Positions 9,974 through 16,614 of a DNA stretch of 16,614 nt are shown in pieces; position 1 is the stretch's first letter; each line of letters starts with the position of its first letter. The DNA lies in assembly GCA_036244855.1 (NCBI GenBank), contig BQKZ01006256.1:1-16614 (forward strand), in the 5' to 3' direction. This DNA is from Temnopleurus reevesii (lineage: Eukaryota > Echinodermata > Echinoidea > Temnopleuroida > Temnopleuridae). A program made the position numbers and the translations under genes. The notes below the pieces were generated by a model. The model ran no database searches and was not told the origin of the DNA. It saw only the letters and a list, made by a program, of their open reading frames with translations.

Positions 9974-10762
9974 TTCTGTCTTGGTGGGGAATGTAATGTA
10001 CAGTACTACATGTAATAGGCTTCTTTTTTATCCCCAAATCTTTCTCCAATCAAGTGTAATCCTGGATACCAGCCTGGATACACATACATTTATCTGCATT
10101 ATTTGTTATTTCTAGTGGTTTTAAAATATTTTCTAAAGTACATGTACATGTATATCACAATGCTCAAAATAAAATAAAGAGTGAGTGTGAATGCAGCTGA
10201 TCATATTAAAATTGCTGTGCATCGGGTGAATAAGCATATTGCAATGTGTCTATATAAGGGATATAAAGGATATTAAGGATACATGTATGGAAATTAACCA
10301 GGGCTGTATGAAATTAATCGTTTTGATTTCAACCCATTATGATTTATGGAATACATAGAATGACTGTGTGCATCAGTGATTGTAGCATGCAGCATAAATT
10401 ACATTGCTATATACATGTACTGTGTGGCTTTAAAATTAAGGAATTGACATGATTCCTATTTTCATCAAAGTGGAAGGAATGAAGCATAAGGCATACTGTA
10501 TGCCCAGCTTGGTAGAAAAATTGCTAATCTTCATTTGGTTTATGTTTCCTTATTGTTAGACACATTAGAAACACGTTGTGTACAACAGCATATGTTGTAT
10601 ACCATCATATAATCAATATCAAATGAAAACAATTTTCGGCCAGCAATAGCTGCTTACATGTAGATGAGCTACAGCAGCCGTTCCTTGTCGAAGGAAATGA
10701 TGAAATACTTGGTCCAGAATTTTGCAATAATTATACTTCCATGAAGTACATTGCGTATACAG

Positions 10763-10790
10763 ATGGGGGAAGACTATGAAGGCATAGAAG
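10763..10790 (+). CDS. Candidate short first coding exon of a divergent gene
   Basis: ATG is followed by eight codons and one base (MGEDYEGIE plus G), ending at a near-consensus donor, G|GTGAGT. The ATG directly follows TATACAG, so the piece could be a first exon or an exon after a splice acceptor. A phase-1 exit is compatible with the candidate exon at 12082. The peptide is too short to identify a family. It could easily be chance; it recurs in copy 2 at 13645-13672. Confidence 0.2.
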
Positions 10791-11178
10791 GTGAGTAATG
10801 TGAAGGAGTTTGAAATGCATAATATCTCCTGAAATCATATTGAAGTCGTTTTGCTAACGATCTAAGTGTGCCAAAAATTGATGATTTTATGGGATCATAG
10901 AACATGATTAATATATCTAAATTATGCCAGTATTAAGTGCTGTAACCCGATACAATTAACATCGAAAATTAGAAATATTGAAGCCTGATGCTTTGAAAAG
11001 TGATAATTATGTGTACATTGACCACTTACACATTGTATTCATGAAATAGTACAGTGTAATAAAAATGAGTTTGAAAATGAATTTATGTAAATGAATAAAC
11101 CTATACCAAAAACATCCCCCCCCCCAAAAAAAAAACCCAGAAAATACAAGAACTTCTAAAATATTGTGCGTTCTACAG

Positions 11179-11237
11179 AATGAAATAAATGAAAACATTA
11201 CTAAATTGCACTGGATCAAGGCAGTGAGAGAGGCTAG
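11179..11237 (+). CDS. Candidate small coding exon
   Basis: Between TTCTACAG and G|GTGATA a 59-base segment reads NEINENITKLHWIKAVREA in one frame, a composition that looks coding. Its phase does not fit directly onto the candidate exon at 10763, and the donor is weak. It recurs at 14061-14119 in copy 2. I do not recognise the peptide. Confidence 0.15.
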
Positions 11238-11967
11238 GTGATATTTGTAATATGACAGAGTTTTTGTTATATTTCATTTGTCACAGTCACAGCCACGGTC
11301 AACTAGAAGTAAAGTTAAACCAATGTCTCGTTCGTTCACTCCTAAAATCAGTTTCAATTTCAGTAGACTAGTTCCAGATTAAATCACAAATGCATGCACA
11401 CAATAGGCACACGTTCATCTATGGGTTTGTCACAGATCAGTGAGCAAATGGAAAAATAATGCTCGTCATAGATTGGGAGGGCTCGTCAAAGATTAATAAT
11501 AGCTCTGTGACTGTAACAAATGAAATCAAAACCCTGATGTGTGCAAAAAAAAAAATTATTCTTTAGAGAACAAAATCCACATTGATACATCGTCTGAAAG
11601 ATACTTTTCATTGTATACTCATGAGTAAAATCTAAATAAAAATGTAAAATATATATTTGTTTCTGTTTTTATCACTTCACAGTCTTTATCTCATTCTATT
11701 TATTTACATGTGTAACAACATAAAAATGCATAAAATGACAATGATCAATATAAAACAGTTGGATGTTTTACAACTTACATTCAACTTATTCAATGAACAA
11801 TCAGCATCACGAGTATTTATAACAAAGGAAACAAAATTGCTAATTGTGTATCTGATGTACATGTAATAGAAATAGAGAAATATAAATGTCTATAATCATC
11901 TGATGCACAATGTACAGGAGGAAAATGTTGATAAGACAAAGAGTAAACTGAATTCCAAAAGATAAAC

Positions 11968-12345
11968 ATGGCATGGCTGAAGGAAAAGCTTGAAAAGGTG
12001 AATGATGCTTACGTTGTCATTTTGAGCAAATACCCTACATGTACTGATGCAGCAGCATTAGATCCACTTCAATCTTTGCAGATACAAAACAGAATATTCT
12101 TGACAAATACTTTGATGAAAGAGAGCAAGTTATTTCATTTAAGAAAAATTTCAAAATTTCATTTGCAGATGAAAACATTAATCTGTATTTCATTTAACAG
12201 TATGAGGTTGAAATACTCCAAACAAGGAATTTTAACTGGAGGTGAGGTCAATGGGAGTCAGGGTTCTCAGAACTTTGGTGACCACTTTCAAAATCGCACC
12301 ACCCCAAGACCCCCAATACGTGCCTTCACGGTTGTTCGTATCTAA
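11968..12345 (+). CDS. Hypothetical 125-codon ORF, not recognised
   Basis: The ORF starts in ACATGG, a good start context, with MAWLKEKLEKVNDAYVVILS, and ends with RPPIRAFTVVRI. The first 35 residues are charged and helix-like; the rest is less protein-like. Two strong splice-acceptor look-alikes (CTTTGCAG at 12081, ATTTGCAG at 12168) and coding-like segments in another frame fall inside it, so the open frame may not be the real one. No signal peptide, membrane segment or known motif is visible. The same ORF recurs at 14850-15227 as part of the duplicated block and should not be counted as a paralogue. Confidence 0.2.
   Translation: MAWLKEKLEKVNDAYVVILSKYPTCTDAAALDPLQSLQIQNRIFLTNTLMKESKLFHLRKISKFHLQMKTLICISFNSMRLKYSKQGILTGGEVNGSQGSQNFGDHFQNRTTPRPPIRAFTVVRI
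12082..12197 (+). CDS. Candidate terminal exon in the +2 frame
   Basis: Right after the acceptor CTTCAATCTTTGCAG the frame reads TKQNILDKYFDEREQVISFK then KNFKISFADENINLYFI, with a TAA stop, 37 codons. The acceptor is followed by two bases, so it would splice in phase to the candidate exon at 10763. The peptide is charged and looks more coding-like than the overlapping ORF frame, but I do not recognise it. An exon-like piece follows at 12201-12241 (YEVEILQTRNFNW, then G|GTGAGG). The copy 2 equivalent is at 14964-15079. Confidence 0.2.
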
Positions 12346-12701
12346 AAACTTTAGGGTAAAAAATTTGTACGGAAGTGATCTCGCGCAGTGTAAATAATAA
12401 GCATGTACTACTACTAGATTTTAAACAACCATGAAGACACATATTCTCGAAAACTATACTATTTTTTTAGCATTGAAGAATTCTGTATTAGTTCGCAGTT
12501 TGCAACAAGGGAGCAGAAAATATCAGAGCATAATGTGTAGTTTTTCTAGTAAGGAAGTGGTCTTACAAAGTGTAAACACCGCAAAGTCACTGGTGTAATT
12601 TAATAGAATGATATCCAGACATTCTTGGCATTTGAAACAACCGCAAAGCCCAAGGTAGGCTACGTATTGAATTTCAAATGCGGCCCCTTACCAAGCCTTA
12701 C

Positions 12702-12854
12702 CGTATGACCACCGGTTTCCGGCCGCTTAAGCAGTTTTGCTCTTCCACAAGTCACAAGATCCAGCATTTCAAGTTTATTTTTAGATCATAATTTAGCCGA
12801 AATTCTGGGCTTTTAATTGATGTGCATAACTTAATGAATGGCGCCCGTATATTC
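12702..12854. other. Unique tail after copy 1
   Basis: These 153 bases lie between the end of similarity with copy 2 and the N. They are not found elsewhere in the window by eye and carry no ORF of note. They may be the end of a contig representing one haplotype, or a misjoined piece. Confidence 0.6.
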
Positions 12855-12855
12855 N
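12855..12855. other. Single unresolved base (N), probable assembly join
   Basis: This is the only N in the window. It lies exactly between a unique tail and the first base of the second repeat copy, the position expected for a contig junction rather than for a random low-quality base call. Confidence 0.85.
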
Positions 12856-15588
12856 TTCTGTCTTGGTGGGGAATGTAATGTACAGTACTACATGTAATAG
12901 GCTTCTTTTTTATCCCCAAATCTTTCTCCAATCAAGTGTAATCCTGGATACCAGCCTGGATACACATACATTTATCTGCATTATTTGTTATTTCTAGTGG
13001 TTTTAAAATATTTTCTAAAGTACATGTACATGTATATCACAATGCTCAAAATAAAATAAAGAGTGAGTGTGAATGCAGCTGATCATATTAAAATTGCTGT
13101 GCATCGGGTGAATAAGCATATTGCAATGTGTCTATATAAGGGATATAAAGGATATTAAGGATACATGTATGGAAATTAACCAGGGCTGTATGAAATTAAT
13201 CGTTTTGATTTCAACCCATTATGATTTATGGAATACATAGAATGACTGTGTGCATCAGTGATTGTAGCATGCAGCATAAATTACATTGCTATATACATGT
13301 ACTGTGTGGCTTTAAAATTAAGGAATTGACATGATTCCTATTTTCATCAAAGTGGAAGGAATGAAGCATAAGGCATACTGTATGCCCAGCTTGGTAGAAA
13401 AATTGCTAATCTTCATTTGGTTTATGTTTCCTTATTGTTAGACACATTAGAAACACGTTGTGTACAACAGCATATGTTGTATACCATCATATAATCAATA
13501 TCAAATGAAAACAATTTTCGGCCAGCAATAGCTGCTTACATGTAGATGAGCTACAGCAGCCGTTCCTTGTCGAAGGAAATGATGAAATACTTGGTCCAGA
13601 ATTTTGCAATAATTATACTTCCATGAAGTACATTGCGTATACAGATGGGGGAAGACTATGAAGGCATAGAAGGTGAGTAATGTGAAGGAGTTTGAAATGC
13701 ATAATATCTCCTGAAATCATATTGAAGTCGTTTTGCTAACGATCTAAGTGTGCCAAAAATTGATGATTTTATGGGATCATAGAACATGATTAATATATCT
13801 AAATTATGCCAGTATTAAGTGCTGTAACCCGATACAATTAACATCGAAAATTAGAAATATTGAAGCCTGATGCTTTGAAAAGTGATAATTATGTGTACAT
13901 TGACCACTTACACATTGTATTCATGAAATAGTACAGTGTAATAAAAATGAGTTTGAAAATGAATTTATGTAAATGAATAAACCTATACCAAAAACATCCC
14001 CCCCCCCAAAAAAAAAACCCAGAAAATACAAGAACTTCTAAAATATTGTGCGTTCTACAGAATGAAATAAATGAAAACATTACTAAATTGCACTGGATCA
14101 AGGCAGTGAGAGAGGCTAGGTGATATTTGTAATATGACAGAGTTTTTGTTATATTTCATTTGTCACAGTCACAGCCACGGTCAACTAGAAGTAAAGTTAA
14201 ACCAATGTCTCGTTCGTTCACTCCTAAAATCAGTTTCAATTTCAGTAGACTAGTTCCAGATTAAATCACAAATGCATGCACACAATAGGCACACGTTCAT
14301 CTATGGGTTTGTCACAGATCAGTGAGCAAATGGAAAAATAATGCTCGTCATAGATTGGGAGGGCTCGTCAAAGATTAATAATAGCTCTGTGACTGTAACA
14401 AATGAAATCAAAACCCTGATGTGTGCAAAAAAAAAAATTATTCTTTAGAGAACAAAATCCACATTGATACATCGTCTGAAAGATACTTTTCATTGTATAC
14501 TCATGAGTAAAATCTAAATAAAAATGTAAAATATATATTTGTTTCTGTTTTTATCACTTCACAGTCTTTATCTCATTCTATTTATTTACATGTGTAACAA
14601 CATAAAAATGCATAAAATGACAATGATCAATATAAAACAGTTGGATGTTTTACAACTTACATTCAACTTATTCAATGAACAATCAGCATCACGAGTATTT
14701 ATAACAAAGGAAACAAAATTGCTAATTGTGTATCTGATGTACATGTAATAGAAATAGAGAAATATAAATGTCTATAATCATCTGATGCACAATGTACAGG
14801 AGGAAAATGTTGATAAGACAAAGAGTAAACTGAATTCCAAAAGATAAACATGGCATGGCTGAAGGAAAAGCTTGAAAAGGTGAATGATGCTTACGTTGTC
14901 ATTTTGAGCAAATACCCTACATGTACTGATGCAGCAGCATTAGATCCACTTCAATCTTTGCAGATACAAAACAGAATATTCTTGACAAATACTTTGATGA
15001 AAGAGAGCAAGTTATTTCATTTAAGAAAAATTTCAAAATTTCATTTGCAGATGAAAACATTAATCTGTATTTCATTTAACAGTATGAGGTTGAAATACTC
15101 CAAACAAGGAATTTTAACTGGAGGTGAGGTCAATGGGAGTCAGGGTTCTCAGAACTTTGGTGACCACTTTCAAAATCGCACCACCCCAAGACCCCCAATA
15201 CGTGCCTTCACGGTTGTTCGTATCTAAAAACTTTAGGGTAAAAAATTTGTACGGAAGTGATCTCGCGCAGTGTAAATAATAAGCATGTACTACTACTAGA
15301 TTTTAAACAACCATGAAGACACATATTCTCGAAAACTATACTATTTTTTTAGCATTGAAGAATTCTGTATTAGTTCGCAGTTTGCAACAAGGGAGCAGAA
15401 AATATCAGAGCATAATGTGTAGTTTTTCTAGTAAGGAAGTGGTCTTACAAAGTGTAAACACCGCAAAGTCACTGGTGTAATTGAATAGAATGATATCCAA
15501 CATTCTTGGCATTTGAAACAACCGCAAAGCCCAAGGTAGGCTACATGTACATATTGAATTTCAAATGCGGCCCCTTACCGGGCCTTAC
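12856..15588. repeat. Large direct repeat, copy 2 (about 2.7 kb)
   Basis: This is the second copy of 9974-12701, starting with the base after the N. All ORFs and candidate exons of copy 1 recur at +2882. The copies match without visible difference up to 15482. Sequence to the right of 15588 does not resemble the tail of copy 1. Confidence 0.95.
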
Positions 15589-16614
15589 TCGTCTTAGGCT
15601 TAGCTTGCAATAATCTTGTGAAAATGGAACTTTGCAAGTATGAAAATCAGGTGGTAGCTTTTTCTTTGCTCATGTTCATGATGAATCATCATACGAATCT
15701 ATATAATGTGTTCAAAATCAAAGAGAAACTTGAGCCTGGGGGATGAATTTATACACAATCCCAGAACGGTAGCCTACATTGTACCTGTCAGTTATCCTTC
15801 ATTGGCCCTCGCATCATCGGGACGCTCACGGCATCGGCGCGGGCCGCTTGCCGATGCTCACCCAGGCTGTGGGGTCATGCGATGCCCGGCTATGACATTG
15901 ACAGACACTCGCGGTATCCACGCTCAAAAACGTGTCCAAAACATCAAAAGAACATAATGAATCATAATTCAAACACAAAGAAACATACAACATAATACCT
16001 TTATATCATATACTGCATTATAACGATATTCTACACTTTACTTACTGTTATATTTACTAGTTTTATCTCCTGATCCAAGAGAAACGATTACGGTTTGTGT
16101 ACATTAGCAACACGAATTCTCTGCGAACGCCCTCTACAGTTGAGTCATAGAGATTGCTAAAAATTCTTGACGTGACGGAGAATGGGTACCCCCTACACAG
16201 TTCTGAAAGGTATACTCAAATGGAATTGAATAGGTGTATTTAAAAAATATTTCTTAATATAACTGAATAGACTCAGAGCTTCAAGATCTTACAACAACAC
16301 TCAGCCTGCGAGTATTCAAATATTGAAGATTTTATTTTGCAGTTACAACGAAAAGGGGGCAGAAAGCAAATTTGTTAAAATGGACCCCCCCCCTCCCCTT
16401 TGTTTGCCCCATTTTCTGACAATTTTTTTCTCTCTGCGTGAAATCCGAAATTTCATAATTGCGTTATTCTAATGTAAATATCATATACTGTAACTAGCTG
16501 CTTAAAATGCGATCTTAAGAGTAATTATTGGAATTTGCATAGCAGCAGATAATATAAAGGTCAAGACGAGCATGGCGAGATAGAGCGTTGGTTTTGCTTT
16601 CGTGATTAGACCCC
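15589..16614. other. Right-hand noncoding flank
   Basis: Mostly AT-rich DNA with no exon I can defend. It includes the CpG-rich patch at 15800-15930, a short C-rich run near 16384-16398, and a possible SINE-like start at the edge. An 83-codon ORF at 15706-15957 crosses the CpG-rich patch; its Arg/Ala/Pro-rich composition follows from the base composition, and no domain is visible. Confidence 0.5.
15831..15857. repeat. GC-rich 8-bp hairpin in a CpG-rich patch
   Basis: GCATCGGC (15831-15838) and GCCGATGC (15850-15857) are exact reverse complements around an 11-base GC-rich loop. The surrounding 130 bases are far richer in GC and CpG than the rest of the window. Confidence 0.8.

Larger units (their letters stand above)
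9974..12701. repeat. Large direct repeat, copy 1 (about 2.7 kb)
   Basis: The block recurs at 12856-15588 with an offset of 2882. Positions 9974-12600 appear identical to 12856-15482, including a C10A10 run and an A11 run. After that come a T/G difference at 12601, a one-base indel at 12618, a short TACATG-type indel near 12663 and an AA/GG change at 12693-12694, and the similarity stops at 12701. A single N at 12855 precedes copy 2. This pattern suggests overlapping or allelic contigs rather than a true tandem duplication. Confidence 0.95.

Noticed and set aside
11007..11219. 70-codon minus-strand ORF, repeated at 13889-14101
   Set aside because: It crosses the C10A10 run (giving FFFWGGG) and is hydrophobic because of AT-rich sequence. 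Its presence twice reflects the duplicated block, not conservation.
12856..15588. Second set of ORFs as paralogous genes
   Set aside because: The copies are identical over 2627 bases and directly follow an N, so they are most simply the same locus assembled twice.
15706..15957. 83-codon ORF across the CpG-rich patch
   Set aside because: Arg/Ala/Pro-rich composition follows from the local base content, and there is no domain, splice context or good start.
1..16614. CRISPR array, prophage, bacterial operon or retroviral copy
   Set aside because: There are no regularly spaced repeats, no long contiguous ORFs, no reverse transcriptase or integrase motifs and no LTR pair. The gene structure is that of a eukaryote.

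Overview
The window reads as nuclear DNA of an animal, most likely a marine invertebrate. It is AT-rich, its exons are small and separated by long introns with GT-AG borders, and it is strewn with the octamer TACATGTA, simple repeats and fold-back elements. From general familiarity the texture resembles sea urchin or other echinoderm DNA, but molluscs and lancelets can look alike, so the phylum is an inference. There is no bacterial operon, CRISPR array or obvious prophage.

One gene can be read with confidence. On the minus strand, from about 9559 down to the left edge, six exons join in frame (intron phases 1, 1, 2, 2, 2) into the first 249 residues of a leucine-rich-repeat protein. The start-to-repeat architecture matches vertebrate LRRC71: an acidic/basic N-terminus, a YTCTGHFENDF block, a proline-rich linker, an FKPKIQVEMEKE...IYIRG block, then leucine-rich repeats. 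The 3' half of the gene lies beyond position 1. Its introns hold purine tracts, a probable non-LTR retrotransposon tail, nested inverted repeats, a degenerate fold-back element, a perfect hairpin and a (TC)21 microsatellite.

Upstream of the gene, positions 9974-12701 recur at 12856-15588, directly after a single unresolved base (N) at 12855. The first 2627 bases appear identical, homopolymer runs included, and the copies then drift apart and part company. This looks more like two overlapping or allelic contigs placed end to end than like a biological tandem duplication. Everything in the second copy should therefore be treated as a probable duplicate record.

The repeated block contains short plus-strand segments with coding character and splice-like borders, plus a 125-codon ORF. 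They may be exons of a gene divergent from LRRC71, or relics, and I could not join them into one recognisable protein. The right end (15589-16614) is noncoding as far as I can see. It has a CpG-rich patch with a small hairpin at about 15800-15930 and a possible SINE-like start at the very edge.

I found no convincing new biological system. The items most worth checking are the apparent assembly duplication, the strong excess of TACATGTA, and the candidate divergent gene.
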